Source: Paucimonas lemoignei (GTDB lineage Bacteria > Pseudomonadota > Gammaproteobacteria > Pseudomonadales > Pseudomonadaceae). Taken from it: a stretch of DNA of 64,000 nucleotides. This document shows, piece by piece, positions 54,361 through 64,000 of the stretch (position 1 is its first letter; every line of letters begins with the position of its first letter). Below the pieces are notes generated by a model. The model ran no database searches and was not told the DNA's origin. It saw only the letters and a list, made by a program, of their open reading frames with translations. The stretch covers positions 2,480,001 through 2,544,000 of the forward strand of contig LS483371.1 of NCBI GenBank assembly GCA_900475325.1, written 5' to 3'. A program made the translations under genes and the position numbers.

Positions 54361-56145
54361 ATGCTAAGTCGTGCCCTGTTCCCTGCGTTTATAGCCGCTC
54401 TGGCGAGCATTTCCTGCGTTCAGGCCGAGGAAGCCTTGCGGGTCGAGCGCCTGCAACGCTGTGACGACCTGACAGGCCGCGAGCAACAGACGTTCTGCGT
54501 GGGCGTGCGCGGCCTTGGGCCTGGAGATGTGCAGCTCAAGCTGGACGGCAAACCGCTGCCGCAGTGGCTGCTGGAACGCGATGGCCAGCAGCTCAAGCTG
54601 CGTCTCAGTGCCGCCGACTGGCGCAGCGGGCCGCTGTGGCTGGAGCAGGATGGCCGTAGCAGCAATGCGGTCTGGCTGAGCATGGCAGGCAGTCACGTGC
54701 TGGCTGCAACGCCGCAGGAAGTGGCGAAAAACATGGACGGCCTGACCAGCTATGTCGACCTGGTCAGCGTGATCATCGAAGAACGCTTCAAAGGCGCCGA
54801 GGAAGCACAGCGCATTGCCCACAAATTCGGCGCGACGGTGGTGGGCGCCATCGCGCCGCTCAATACTTACCAGTTGCGTCTGCCGGTAAAGGACTTGATA
54901 CACCGCGACGCCCTGGTCCTGCGTATTGGCAGCGAAGTCAGCGTGGATGCGGTGGTGGTCGAGGAATCTGCTGCTGAGCTCAAGGGCAATCAATCCTCAG
55001 AAACCGAAGCCGCCCCCAGCGACGGCAAGCAGCCCAAGCCCACTCAGGAGCAATGGGCGGCGAACCGGTTCATGGACGCGGTGAATTATTATCAGCGCCG
55101 GATTCCCGCTAAAACCTCGCCGATCAAGCCGGTGCCGATCCGCATCGGCATCATCGAGCGCGAGGTGGATTTCGATGCGCCGGACTTCGCCGATTACCTC
55201 GGCGACTGCCAATCCGGCAAGCCGCGTACCTGCCTGTATGCCCGCGACGCGAAAAAGCCCGATGGGCACGGCTCGACAGTGGCCGGAATACTCGCCGCCG
55301 ACACGGCCAAGGGCGGCAATACCGGCTTTCTGCGGGCGCTGGACGGCGTCAGCCAGGGTTTCGAGGTGATCGTCGAGCGCAACTCGGACGCCGGGATCAC
55401 AGCCAACGTGGCTGCATCCGTCAACCTGGTGGAGGACGGCGCACGGGTCATCAACTGGAGCTGGGGTCTGCATCGGGTCGGGGCGAAAAACGTCGAGGGT
55501 GATGAAGTGGATTCGCTGATTCGCTCTGGCCTGGCGATGTCCGGCTATGAAGAGCTGTTGGAGGAGTTCTTCCTCTGGTTGCGGCGCGAGCACCCGGATG
55601 TGGTGGTGATCAACTCGGCGGGTAACGGCTCATCCTTTTCAGGCAGCGATGAATACCGTTTGCCGTCGTCGTTCATCACCGATCAGCTGCTGGTGGTCGG
55701 CGGGCATCAGCGCAGCAAGGACGACGATCTGCCCATCGACGACCCGGCCTACGTTGAGAAGCGTGCGTCATCCAACGTCGACAGCCGCGTGGACATCATG
55801 GCCGCCGCCTGCACTCGCGCCTCCACGCTGAACGCTGACGAGCAGGGCGCGGTGCACTGCGGCACGTCCTATGCCACCCCGATGGTTACCGGGATTGTCG
55901 CGGCCATGCTGTCGATCAACCCGCAATTGACGCCCGAGCAACTGCGCATGCTGTTGCGCCGCAGCGCCATGCCCATCGGTGGCAATTTCGATTTCGAGGC
56001 CATGGATGCCGACGACCTCACCGCTCCGATCCTGCCGTCCGAGCGCAATTATCAGCTGGACGACAAAAACATCGGCCGCTCGGCGCGACTGGATATGCAG
56101 AAGGCGCTGGACCTGTCGGTGCAAAGCCTTTCGCGTGAGCGTTGA
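54361..56145 (+). CDS. S8 (subtilisin-like) serine peptidase, periplasmic, with Glu in the Asp position
   Basis: A 594-residue exported protein. The signal peptide (1-22) ends VQAEE. An N-terminal domain of about 180 residues is not recognised. The peptidase domain lies at about 260-530: His303 in PDGHGSTVAGILAA, oxyanion Asn422 in VVINSAGNGSS and nucleophile Ser503 in CGTSYATPMVTGIVAAM. The usual catalytic Asp motif (IDTG-like) reads IRIGIIEREVD, with Glu266 in the Asp place. It may still be active, or act as a binding protein. A target is not known. Confidence 0.87.
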   Translation: MLSRALFPAFIAALASISCVQAEEALRVERLQRCDDLTGREQQTFCVGVRGLGPGDVQLKLDGKPLPQWLLERDGQQLKLRLSAADWRSGPLWLEQDGRSSNAVWLSMAGSHVLAATPQEVAKNMDGLTSYVDLVSVIIEERFKGAEEAQRIAHKFGATVVGAIAPLNTYQLRLPVKDLIHRDALVLRIGSEVSVDAVVVEESAAELKGNQSSETEAAPSDGKQPKPTQEQWAANRFMDAVNYYQRRIPAKTSPIKPVPIRIGIIEREVDFDAPDFADYLGDCQSGKPRTCLYARDAKKPDGHGSTVAGILAADTAKGGNTGFLRALDGVSQGFEVIVERNSDAGITANVAASVNLVEDGARVINWSWGLHRVGAKNVEGDEVDSLIRSGLAMSGYEELLEEFFLWLRREHPDVVVINSAGNGSSFSGSDEYRLPSSFITDQLLVVGGHQRSKDDDLPIDDPAYVEKRASSNVDSRVDIMAAACTRASTLNADEQGAVHCGTSYATPMVTGIVAAMLSINPQLTPEQLRMLLRRSAMPIGGNFDFEAMDADDLTAPILPSERNYQLDDKNIGRSARLDMQKALDLSVQSLSRER

Positions 56146-56200
56146 ATACGCCGGCACGGTACGAGTGTTGTTGAAGGCCGCAATAGTACTGTGCAGCCTG

Positions 56201-56288
56201 TGTGGGAGCGAATTCATTCGCGAAAGCGGTGTGTCAGACCCTGATATTGTTCAGGGCTGACCCCTTCGCGAATGAATTCGCTCCCACG
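56201..56288. repeat. REPIN, GTGGGAGCGAATTCATTCGC family
   Basis: TGTGGGAGCGAATTCATTCG and CGAATGAATTCGCTCCCACG are inverted around a 48-base centre. Confidence 0.92.
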
Positions 56289-56348
56289 GATTTGAGTAGG
56301 CCACAGAATCTGTGGAAGCAGGCTTGCTCAAGGATGCCACAAACCCTG

Positions 56349-56372
56349 TGGGAGCAAGCTTGCTTGCGAAGG
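56349..56372. repeat. Single REP, GTGGGAGCAAGCTTGCTTGC family
   Basis: TGTGGGAGCAAGCTTGCTTG with no inverted partner close by. Confidence 0.75.
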
Positions 56373-56467
56373 CTGTATTCCAGGCGATCAATAACTCTCG
56401 GAATAATGGCTTGATCAAAACCATAGAATCTCCCACATGAGACCCTGCGCCGCCATCGTGGACGTTG

Positions 56468-57103
56468 TCATTCTCTCAGTATTTCGCTGCTGGCCATGCG
56501 CGTCACCCCGGCAGCCTGCATATCCCCCCAGGCCTTGTCCAGCGTGCCATTCATGTCGATGGCGCGGCAGGCGTCTTCGATCACCACGGTGGTAAAACCG
56601 GCTGCTCGGGCATCCAGCGCTGACCACGCCACGCAGAAATCCAGCGCCAGGCCGACTACGAATACGTTCTTGACCCCGCGCTCCTTCAAGTAACTGGCAA
56701 GGCCCGTGGGTGTCTGGCGGTCGGCTTCGAGAAAAGCCGAGTAACTGTCGATGTGCGGATTGCAGCCTTTGCGCAGGATCAGTTGCGCGTGGGGCAGGTC
56801 CAGTTCGGCATGCAACTGCGCGCCATGGCTGCCCTGGATGCAGTGATCCGGCCAGAGAGTTTGCGGGCCGTAGGGCAGGGTGGTGACCTCGAACGGCACC
56901 CGCCCGCTATGGCTGGACGCGAACGAAATATGCCCGGCTGGATGCCAATCCTGAGTGATCACGACACCCCGAAACTGTTGCCCGAGGCGATTGATCAGCG
57001 GCACCAGCGTATCGCCCTCGGCCACCGCCAACGCGCCCCCTGGCATGAAGTCGTATTGCATGTCGATGACCAGCAGGACGCTGTCGAGGTGGAATGGGTT
57101 CAT
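56468..57103 (-). CDS. pncA: Nicotinamidase
   Basis: A 211-residue soluble isochorismatase-fold enzyme. Catalytic residues are in LLVIDMQYDFMPGGAL (Asp), ILRKGCNPHIDSYSAF (Lys) and VVGLALDFCVAWSALDA (Cys). Metal ligands lie in TQDWHPAGHISF and WPDHCIQGSHG. It converts nicotinamide to nicotinate in NAD salvage. I chose ATG 57103 (MNPFHLDS) with GAGGAC upstream. A REPIN separates it from the next upstream gene. Confidence 0.95.
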   Translation of the reverse strand: MNPFHLDSVLLVIDMQYDFMPGGALAVAEGDTLVPLINRLGQQFRGVVITQDWHPAGHISFASSHSGRVPFEVTTLPYGPQTLWPDHCIQGSHGAQLHAELDLPHAQLILRKGCNPHIDSYSAFLEADRQTPTGLASYLKERGVKNVFVVGLALDFCVAWSALDARAAGFTTVVIEDACRAIDMNGTLDKAWGDMQAAGVTRMASSEILRE

Positions 57104-57132
57104 GGTTAACGTCCTCAAGCTTTTGTTTTCGT

Positions 57133-57224
57133 CGTGGGACCGGCTTTAGCCGGGAAAGCGGCAGTCCTTGCGACACAGATGCAGTGAATGTACCGACCTC
57201 TTCCCGGCTAAAGCCGGTCCCACA
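57133..57224. repeat. REPIN, ACCGGCTTTAGCCGGGAAG family
   Basis: CGTGGGACCGGCTTTAGCCG and CGGCTAAAGCCGGTCCCACA are inverted. It lies between the hydroxyacid dehydrogenase and pncA genes. Confidence 0.92.
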
Positions 57225-57250
57225 TATCCCGGTTGTATGCAGCTGGTCGT

Positions 57251-58207
57251 TCAAGCAAATACCCTTATCGGTGCACCCGCATCCCACGCCTGAATATCTT
57301 CGATCATCTGGCTGAAGAACATTCGGTAATTATTTTCAGTCACGTAGCCGACATGAGGGGTCGCCAGCACATTGTCCAGGGTGCGGAATGGATGTTCGGC
57401 GGGCAGTGGCTCGACGGCAAACACATCCAGCGCGGCACCGGCGATGCGGCGTTGCTGCAGGGTTTCGATCAGCGCGGCTTCATCGACAATCGGCCCGCGA
57501 GCGGTATTGATCAGGTAGGCGGTGGGCTTCATCCAGGCCAGCGCCTGTTGATCGACCAGCCCGCGACTGCGGTCGCTGAGCACCAGGTGAATGGACAGAA
57601 TATCCGCCTGCTCGAACAGCTCCTGCTTGCTGACGTAGGTCACGCCGGACTCGGCCGCCGCTTCGGCAGTGAGGTTTTCGCTCCACGTGATGACCTTCAT
57701 GCCAAACGCCAGGCCGTAGCGGGCGATCCATTTGCCGATGCTGCCCAGGCCCAGAATGCCCAGCGTCTTGCCATGCAAGTCACTGCCCAGGCCGATCTGC
57801 CACTGACCCTCGCGCAATGAGTTGGCTTCGCCTGCCAGATTACGGGTCAGGCCCATGATCAGCGCCCAGGTCAATTCCGGCGCGGCATGCTTGTAACTCT
57901 CGGTGCCACAGACCTGAATGCCGAGCCGTCCGGCGGCCTTTACATCAATGGCCGCATTGCGCATGCCGCCAGTCACCAGCAGTTTGAGGTGCGGCAGTTG
58001 GCTGAGCAGGGCCTCATCGAACGTCGTTCGTTCGCGCATCACGCAGATCACGTCATAGCCTTGCAAGCGCGCGGCCAGGGTATCGGTGTCGGCGGGGTAT
58101 TCGTGCAGGAAGCTGACCTGGCCGATGCTATCGAGCACGGACCAGTCCACTACGGTGCTGGCGACGGATTGCCAGTCATCGAGCACTGCGATTTGCATTT
58201 GCGTCAT
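57251..58207 (-). CDS. D-2-hydroxyacid dehydrogenase family protein
   Basis: A 318-residue soluble NAD(P)-dependent oxidoreductase. It has the substrate-domain part (LLVTGGMRNAAIDVKAAGRL), the Rossmann motif TLGILGLGSIGKWIARYG, the catalytic Arg region LINTARGPIVDEAALI, Glu in FAVEPLPAEHPF and His in ATPHVGYVTENNY. It reduces 2-oxoacids to D-2-hydroxyacids or the reverse. The substrate cannot be told. AAGGCG is 8 bases before the ATG at 58207. Confidence 0.92.
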   Translation of the reverse strand: MTQMQIAVLDDWQSVASTVVDWSVLDSIGQVSFLHEYPADTDTLAARLQGYDVICVMRERTTFDEALLSQLPHLKLLVTGGMRNAAIDVKAAGRLGIQVCGTESYKHAAPELTWALIMGLTRNLAGEANSLREGQWQIGLGSDLHGKTLGILGLGSIGKWIARYGLAFGMKVITWSENLTAEAAAESGVTYVSKQELFEQADILSIHLVLSDRSRGLVDQQALAWMKPTAYLINTARGPIVDEAALIETLQQRRIAGAALDVFAVEPLPAEHPFRTLDNVLATPHVGYVTENNYRMFFSQMIEDIQAWDAGAPIRVFA

Positions 58208-58271
58208 GTCGGGTTCGCCTTTTTAAGCGCTTTTATAGGGTTGTGACGCCACCTTAGCGCCAGATTGCGCG

Positions 58272-58925
58272 CTAGCCAAACAGCCCGGCGGCAATATTGA
58301 TCGAGAAGCCCAGGATCGCCGTGTTGAAAACGAAGCCGATCAGGCTTTGCGCCAGGACGATTTTGCGCAGGCCAGGCGTGGCAACACCCACGTCCGAGGT
58401 CTGCACGGCCACACTGAGGGTGAAGGAGAAGTACAGGAAGTCCCAATAGTCCGGGTGTTTCTCGCCATCGGCAAAACGCAGGGCCGGTTCCTTGCCTTTC
58501 CACGTGTAAAACAGGCGGGCGTAATGCAGGCTGAAAATCACCCCGGTCACCAGCCATGAACCGACGATGGTCAGCCCGGTAAAGGCGTAGTGCATCGCCC
58601 GGTCATCGTGGGTCATCTCCTTGCTGCCCGCCAACTCCAGGGTGATCGCTGCCAGGCTGGCCAGCGCCGCGACACAGACGGTGAACAACACCAGCCCGGC
58701 GTTTTCGTCCTCGATCATGGAGATCCGCTCGGCATCGGCTGCATTGGTGCGAAAGGTGCGTATCAGGATCAGCAGCAGATAGATCCATACCCCGACATTC
58801 CAGGCGATCAGGCATTTGCTGGTGACTGAGAAATGCGGGAAGAGAAGGGCCGCGGCGATACCGCTCGTTACGCCGAGGGCTGCGGCGATGCTCAAGCGAG
58901 GGTGGGTATGCGCGATATGGGACAT
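58272..58925 (-). CDS. DUF1345 family membrane protein
   Basis: A 217-residue inner-membrane protein with five or six helices. The DUF1345 pattern is visible: [60 protein letters not shown] and [20 protein letters not shown] with [14 protein letters not shown]. No function is known. I start at MSHIAHTH because the upstream 34 residues are Arg/Pro-rich and atypical. Confidence 0.9.
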   Translation of the reverse strand: MSHIAHTHPRLSIAAALGVTSGIAAALLFPHFSVTSKCLIAWNVGVWIYLLLILIRTFRTNAADAERISMIEDENAGLVLFTVCVAALASLAAITLELAGSKEMTHDDRAMHYAFTGLTIVGSWLVTGVIFSLHYARLFYTWKGKEPALRFADGEKHPDYWDFLYFSFTLSVAVQTSDVGVATPGLRKIVLAQSLIGFVFNTAILGFSINIAAGLFG

Positions 58926-59077
58926 GGCAGGGCTTCGTGGCGAGAGATGCACGAACCTTAGCACGGGGCCGAGCGCCCATAAAAAACGGCGCACAAGGGG
59001 GTTGCGCGCCGTATGCCAGCTTGGCAAATATTCAGACCTGCAGGCGCCGTAACAGCCTGGGGTGAAATGGGGTCAAC

Positions 59078-59169
59078 TGTGGGAGCGAATTCATTCGCGA
59101 AAAGGCCGGTACATCCGATAGAGGTTCGTCGTGTGCACAACCGCATTCGCGAATGAATTCGCTCCCACA
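59078..59169. repeat. REPIN, GTGGGAGCGAATTCATTCGC family
   Basis: TGTGGGAGCGAATTCATTCG and CGAATGAATTCGCTCCCACA are inverted. It lies between the DUF1345 gene's leader and the glucarate dehydratase stop. Confidence 0.92.
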
Positions 59170-59196
59170 ATTGTTCGATATCAAGTGTTCAAAAAA

Positions 59197-60570
<1,374 letters not shown>

Positions 60571-61920
60571 TCAAGAGTGGGCGGCAGTCGCGGGTGTGGG
60601 GTCTGCCGTCGTCTTGCCGGGCTTCGGGGTGTTGCGTGCAGCGAAAACAATAATGGCGGCGATGATCGAGGTCGCGGTCAGGCCGTACAGGCCGCCCTGG
60701 ATCGAACCGGTGTGTTGCTCCAGCAGGCCGAAGGTGGTCGGCGCAACGAAGCCGCCCAGATTGCCCACCGAGTTGATCAAGGCGATCACGGCGGCGGCGA
60801 TGCGGGCATCCAGATACGCCTGGGGGATCGGCCAGAACAGGGACGACGCCGACTTGAAGCCGAGTGCAGCAAAGCAGATCGCGACGAAGGCAAAGATCGG
60901 GCTGCCGGTGGTGGACATGAACATCCCGGCGGCGGCGATCAGCAGGGCGCAAGCGACCCAGGCTTGTTGGCGCTTCCATTTGGCCGACAGTGAGGCGAAA
61001 GCGTACATACCAACAATCGACAGCAGCCACGGGATCGAGTTGAACAACCCGACCTGGATGTCGCTCAGATCGCCCATCTTCTTGATGATGCTCGGCAACC
61101 AGAAGGTGGCGGCGTAAATAGTCAGCTGGATAAAGAAGTAGATCAGGCAGAACAGGATGATCTGGCGGTCCTTGAGCAGCTTGCCAATTGAGGCCTTGAT
61201 CGGGTTGGCGGCTTCGCGGTCACGTTGCTCCTGGTCGATGGCATTGACCAGCGCGTCCTGCTCTTCACGGGTCAGCCATTTGGCGTCATGAGGTTTGGAG
61301 TCAAGCCAGAACCACACGAATGCGCACAGACCCACCGAGAACATGCCTTCGATGAAGTACATCCACTGCCAGCCTTTCATGCCGAAGCCAGTGATCTGCA
61401 ACAGCAGGCCGGAAAGCGGGCCGGAGATCAGCGAGGCGATGGCAGAGCCACTGAGGAAAATCGCGATAGCCTTGCCGCGCTCGACGCCTGGCAGCCAGCG
61501 GGTGAAGTAATAAATCACGCCCGGGAAAAAGCCTGCTTCGGCAACGCCCAGCAGAAAACGCAGGATATAGAAGTGGGTTTCGTTCTGGATGAACGCCATG
61601 CAGGTGGCGACGATGCCCCAGGTGAACATGATGCGGGTCAGCCAGATGCGGGCACCGACTTTTTGCAGGAGCATGTTGGAAGGGACTTCGAATAAAGCGT
61701 AACCGATGAAGAACAGGCCGGCACCAAAGCCATAGGCGGCTGCGCCGATACCCAGGTCGTGCTCCATGTGCGAGCGCACGAAACCGATGTTTACCCGGTC
61801 AATGTAATTGACGATAAACATGATGACGAACAGTGGCAGGATGTGGCGTTTGACCTTCGAGACTGCTGAGGTCAAAACCGAATCTGCACCGTCACCCATC
61901 CGGGAATTGGATGTGTTCAC
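60571..61920 (-). CDS. gudP: MFS transporter, probable glucarate/galactarate importer
   Basis: About 449 residues, twelve predicted helices, of the anion:cation symporter branch of MFS. The start region has ILPLFVIMFIVNYIDRVNIG and FIGYALFEVPSNMLLQKVGA; FPGVIYYFTRWLPGVERGKA follows. I take the GTG at 61920 (MNTSNSRMGDG) as start because GGGAG lies about 9 bases upstream; the ORF could begin five codons earlier. It is the first gene of a gudP-gudD operon and is divergent from the FadR-type regulator. The substrate is inferred from gudD. Confidence 0.9.
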   Translation of the reverse strand: MNTSNSRMGDGADSVLTSAVSKVKRHILPLFVIMFIVNYIDRVNIGFVRSHMEHDLGIGAAAYGFGAGLFFIGYALFEVPSNMLLQKVGARIWLTRIMFTWGIVATCMAFIQNETHFYILRFLLGVAEAGFFPGVIYYFTRWLPGVERGKAIAIFLSGSAIASLISGPLSGLLLQITGFGMKGWQWMYFIEGMFSVGLCAFVWFWLDSKPHDAKWLTREEQDALVNAIDQEQRDREAANPIKASIGKLLKDRQIILFCLIYFFIQLTIYAATFWLPSIIKKMGDLSDIQVGLFNSIPWLLSIVGMYAFASLSAKWKRQQAWVACALLIAAAGMFMSTTGSPIFAFVAICFAALGFKSASSLFWPIPQAYLDARIAAAVIALINSVGNLGGFVAPTTFGLLEQHTGSIQGGLYGLTATSIIAAIIVFAARNTPKPGKTTADPTPATAAHS

Positions 61921-62231
61921 AGTTGTATCTCCCACTCGTTATTTTTATGCGGGGTTGGACAAGCTGGTAGCTCGTGTTAATAGACATCATACAAGTGTGC
62001 GGCGGTTGCGCAAGTGCCTGTCGGGATGTTTTGAGTGTTTTTTTGAGGTAATGGTTGCGCCTGTTCGAACGCTGTGATCTTTATGTACAAGTGATAAAAA
62101 TACTATATATATCAATTGGATAGTGTTGGTTTTGCTGGTAATTTGTCTCGGTCGTGGTTGAGGCGGTTTTAAACTGAAGCCCGCTAACTACAGGGTCTCC
62201 AGCCCAACGGCGTCATGTCATCAAAGCGCTG

Positions 62232-62242
62232 TTGTCATACAA
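62232..62242. promoter_or_regulatory. Candidate FadR-family operator 1
   Basis: TTGTCATACAA is a match to TNGTNNNACNA with symmetric ends. It lies 36 bp, centre to centre, from operator 2. Confidence 0.6.
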
Positions 62243-62265
62243 GTTGAATGAGTGCTCGACACATG

Positions 62266-62280
62266 ACTTGTCTGACAAGT
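62266..62280. promoter_or_regulatory. Candidate FadR-family operator 2
   Basis: ACTTGTCTGACAAGT is a perfect 7-bp inverted repeat with one central base and fits TNGTNNNACNA. Confidence 0.68.
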
Positions 62281-62365
62281 ATCGGTTGCCCGGTGCTAGT
62301 ATTCGTCACAGCGCTCGGCTACCCGGTGGCTGCGCACGATCATTGGCTGTTCAGGACCTCCTCTC

Positions 62366-63079
62366 ATGCAAGAGCCCACCCGGCCGGCCCCCAAGCGGCG
62401 GCAACACAACCTCGCCACTGACCTGGTCACCGACCTGAGTCAGCGAATCCTGCTGGGCAAGATAGCGGCGGGGCAGAAGCTGCCTTCGGAGAACGAAATC
62501 GTTCGCCAGCATGGCGTCAGCCGCACGGTGGTGCGTGAGGCGATCTCTAAGTTACAGGCGTCGGGGCTGGTGGAAACCCATCACGGGGTCGGCACCTTTG
62601 TGCTGGAGCGCGGCAATCAGACGGGCCTGCACTTGAAGGTCGAAACTGCGGCCAGCGTGCGGGACATCATCGAATTGCGCATGGGCCTGGAAACCCAGGC
62701 GGTGGCACTGGCTGCCTTACGCCGCACCGATGAGCACCTGGCGGCGATGCGTCAGGCACTGGATGACTACCAGAACCTGCTGGCCAATGAAGACAGCTGC
62801 GTTGAAGCCGACAAGCGTTTCCACATGCTGATTGCCGAAGCCACCGGCAATTCGTACTTCACCGAAATCATGCTGCACCTGGGCAGCGCGGTGATCCCCC
62901 GCAGCCGGATCAACGCCACTGAGCGGGCCGGCACCAACCTCGCGCGGCATGGTTACCTGGCCAATCTGGAACACGAAGCCTTGCTCGCCGCCATCCGCCG
63001 CCAGGACCCCGACGCTGCCCGCGCCGCCATGTGGACACATTTAAGCAACAGCCGCGAGCGATTGGCTCCGGTGGATTGA
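62366..63079 (+). CDS. FadR-family (GntR) regulator of the glucarate genes
   Basis: A 237-residue regulator. The winged helix (15-85) has KLPSENEIVRQHGVSRTVVR, GLVETHHGVGTFVLERG; an FCD domain follows (KRFHMLIAEATGNSYFTEIM, with metal-binding-type Asp/His positions). It is divergent from gudP-gudD with operator-like palindromes between, so it most likely controls them and itself. It is paralogous to the regulator at 2771-3514, with the same GVSRTVVREAIS helix. The effector is probably glucarate or a pathway intermediate, by inference. Confidence 0.93.
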   Translation: MQEPTRPAPKRRQHNLATDLVTDLSQRILLGKIAAGQKLPSENEIVRQHGVSRTVVREAISKLQASGLVETHHGVGTFVLERGNQTGLHLKVETAASVRDIIELRMGLETQAVALAALRRTDEHLAAMRQALDDYQNLLANEDSCVEADKRFHMLIAEATGNSYFTEIMLHLGSAVIPRSRINATERAGTNLARHGYLANLEHEALLAAIRRQDPDAARAAMWTHLSNSRERLAPVD

Positions 63080-63108
63080 GGTAATGCCATATTGGCGATA
63101 CGGGATAC

Positions 63109-63201
63109 TGTGGGAGCGAGCTTGCTCGCGAAGGGGCCGGGACATCAGCATGTATTTCTGAAGGCAGGAACATTGCCTTCGCGAGCAAGCTCGCTCCCAC
63201 A
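63109..63201. repeat. REPIN, GTGGGAGCGAGCTTGCTCGC family
   Basis: TGTGGGAGCGAGCTTGCTCG and CGAGCAAGCTCGCTCCCACA are inverted. It lies between the regulator and the hydrolase stop. Confidence 0.9.
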
Positions 63202-63266
63202 GGTCCTGTGTTTGCCGCGCGACAGCACGGCGTCTGGACGACGGGGGGATCTCCTACAGGGATCGG

Positions 63267-64000
63267 TCATTCGACGGGCGCACCCAACACCTGCATCATC
63301 ACCGTCGACTGCCATTCAAAATACGGGTTGAACGTCAACCGCGCGTGGACTTTGCCGGCCTCGCGGTAACCCCAATCCGAATACCAGACCGATTCGCCCG
63401 CCAGGCAGCGTTGCATGTCCGGGGTTTCCTGGCCGTTCCAGCAGATGCGTTGCTGACCGTCCACGCCGTACAGCGGATTGTCCGGGGCGAACAGCAGACC
63501 CATGTGCGAAAACTGGCTGATGCGGTATTCCGGCAAGTAATCCTTGCGCACCAGCACACGCGAGGTTTTTGCTGCGTCGGCGGGGCTGTCGCCGTACCAG
63601 ATCAGGCGGCTGGCGGGGTGGGTGAAGCGCTGATTGAAGTTATCCAGCACATAACCGGTGTCCAATACTGAGTCGTGCTGGGTGATGGCAACGAACACCG
63701 GCTTTTCGTAGTTGCGCTGTCCCAGGCGTTTTTGCGCCAGCACGCTGCTGCGGTAGAACTGCGCGAACCCGTTGGTGGGCACGTTCAGGTAACGCAATGG
63801 GGTTTGCAGCGGCCGTAGCGGATCGTCCGGGCTGGCCAGCCATGGGCGCACCCAGGAAATCCATTGGGTGACCCAAGCGTAAGCGCTGTCCGAGCGAAAC
63901 GCTGGCGAAAACAGCACTAGCCCGGCGATGTCGTCGTGGTCATAGGCATAGTCCAGCACCAGATTCGCACCTGTGGAAAAACCACCCAGGTACACCTTGG
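63267..64000 (-). CDS. Alpha/beta hydrolase, partial (5' end beyond the window)
   Basis: The C-terminal ~244 residues of a serine hydrolase. The nucleophile elbow is KVYLGGFSTGANLVLDYAYD (GFSTG). The presumed acid is in AITQHDSVLDTGYVL and the His in YRISQFSHMGLLFAP. The reading frame is open to the window edge; the GTG at 63993-63995 is internal, since it lies just before the catalytic elbow. Substrate unknown. Confidence 0.85.
   Translation of the reverse strand, partial: KVYLGGFSTGANLVLDYAYDHDDIAGLVLFSPAFRSDSAYAWVTQWISWVRPWLASPDDPLRPLQTPLRYLNVPTNGFAQFYRSSVLAQKRLGQRNYEKPVFVAITQHDSVLDTGYVLDNFNQRFTHPASRLIWYGDSPADAAKTSRVLVRKDYLPEYRISQFSHMGLLFAPDNPLYGVDGQQRICWNGQETPDMQRCLAGESVWYSDWGYREAGKVHARLTFNPYFEWQSTVMMQVLGAPVE

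Larger units (their letters stand above)
56146..56467. other. Gene-free region with REP elements
   Basis: It lies between the peptidase and nicotinamidase genes. It holds one REPIN (56201-56288) and a single REP of the AAGCTTGCTTGC family (56349-56372). No ORF here is convincing. Confidence 0.65.
61921..62365. promoter_or_regulatory. Divergent gud promoter region
   Basis: A 445-base AT-rich region between gudP and the regulator. It holds two FadR-type palindromes (62232-62242 and 62266-62280) and near-matches with ACAAG at about 61990 and 62085. Runs such as ACTATATATATCA (about 62101) may give promoter elements, but I cannot place a start site. Confidence 0.7.

Overview
The window is a chromosomal stretch of a Pseudomonas, most probably of the P. 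fluorescens lineage. The evidence is a G+C-rich sequence with compact operons, a typical 83-residue OprI lipoprotein, a kdpFABCDE locus, gene neighbourhoods I know from P. aeruginosa (moxR-DUF58-tgpA; tesA divergent from an ABC exporter; cysB/cysH/pabB), and many intergenic REP/REPIN palindromes. No rRNA, tRNA, CRISPR array, transposase or prophage gene was seen. Only the last gene is cut by a window edge.

Layout. 0-7.5 kb: PAS-LuxR regulator, two small conserved proteins, a FadR-type regulator with a 2-oxoglutarate-semialdehyde-type dehydrogenase, and a two-component pair. 7.5-8.65 kb: gene-free repeats. 8.7-16.8 kb: the kdpFABC potassium pump with its sensor kdpD and regulator kdpE. 17-23.7 kb: a lipoprotein, moxR-DUF58-tgpA, a CHAD protein, a thioesterase and a small membrane protein. 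23.9-35.8 kb: chemoreceptor, tatD, MltF-like lytic transglycosylase, DoxX, PLC-like protein, greB, ABC exporter, tesA, L,D-transpeptidase. 35.8-36.8 kb: a second gene-free repeat block. 36.9-50.4 kb: oprI, DAHP synthase, thioredoxin-like protein, ketopantoate-reductase-like protein, 5'-nucleotidase, UspA, cysB, cysH, pabB, DUF4917, and a GntR/MFS/amidohydrolase catabolic cluster. 50.5-59 kb: a second two-component pair, a formate/nitrite-type channel, an acetyltransferase, a subtilase-like protein, nicotinamidase, a 2-hydroxyacid dehydrogenase and a DUF1345 protein. 59.2-63.1 kb: glucarate dehydratase, its likely transporter and a FadR-type regulator. 63.3 kb to the end: a partial alpha/beta hydrolase.

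How genes work together. Glucarate import and dehydration at 59-63 kb feed a pathway whose last step, semialdehyde to 2-oxoglutarate, could be done by the dehydrogenase at 3.6-5.2 kb. Both sites have paralogous FadR-type regulators with the same recognition-helix sequence, and TNGTNNNACNA palindromes lie in both promoter regions. kdpDE is expected to control kdpFABC through phased TTTACRCC repeats just upstream of kdpF.

Most unusual signal. Five copies of a long non-coding repeat (about 280 bp) carry a chain of hairpins. Their stem sequences differ completely between copies while pairing is kept, so it is the fold that is conserved. Four copies form two inverted pairs of almost equal total length (about 980 and 963 bp), each enclosing roughly 400 bp of REP sequence.
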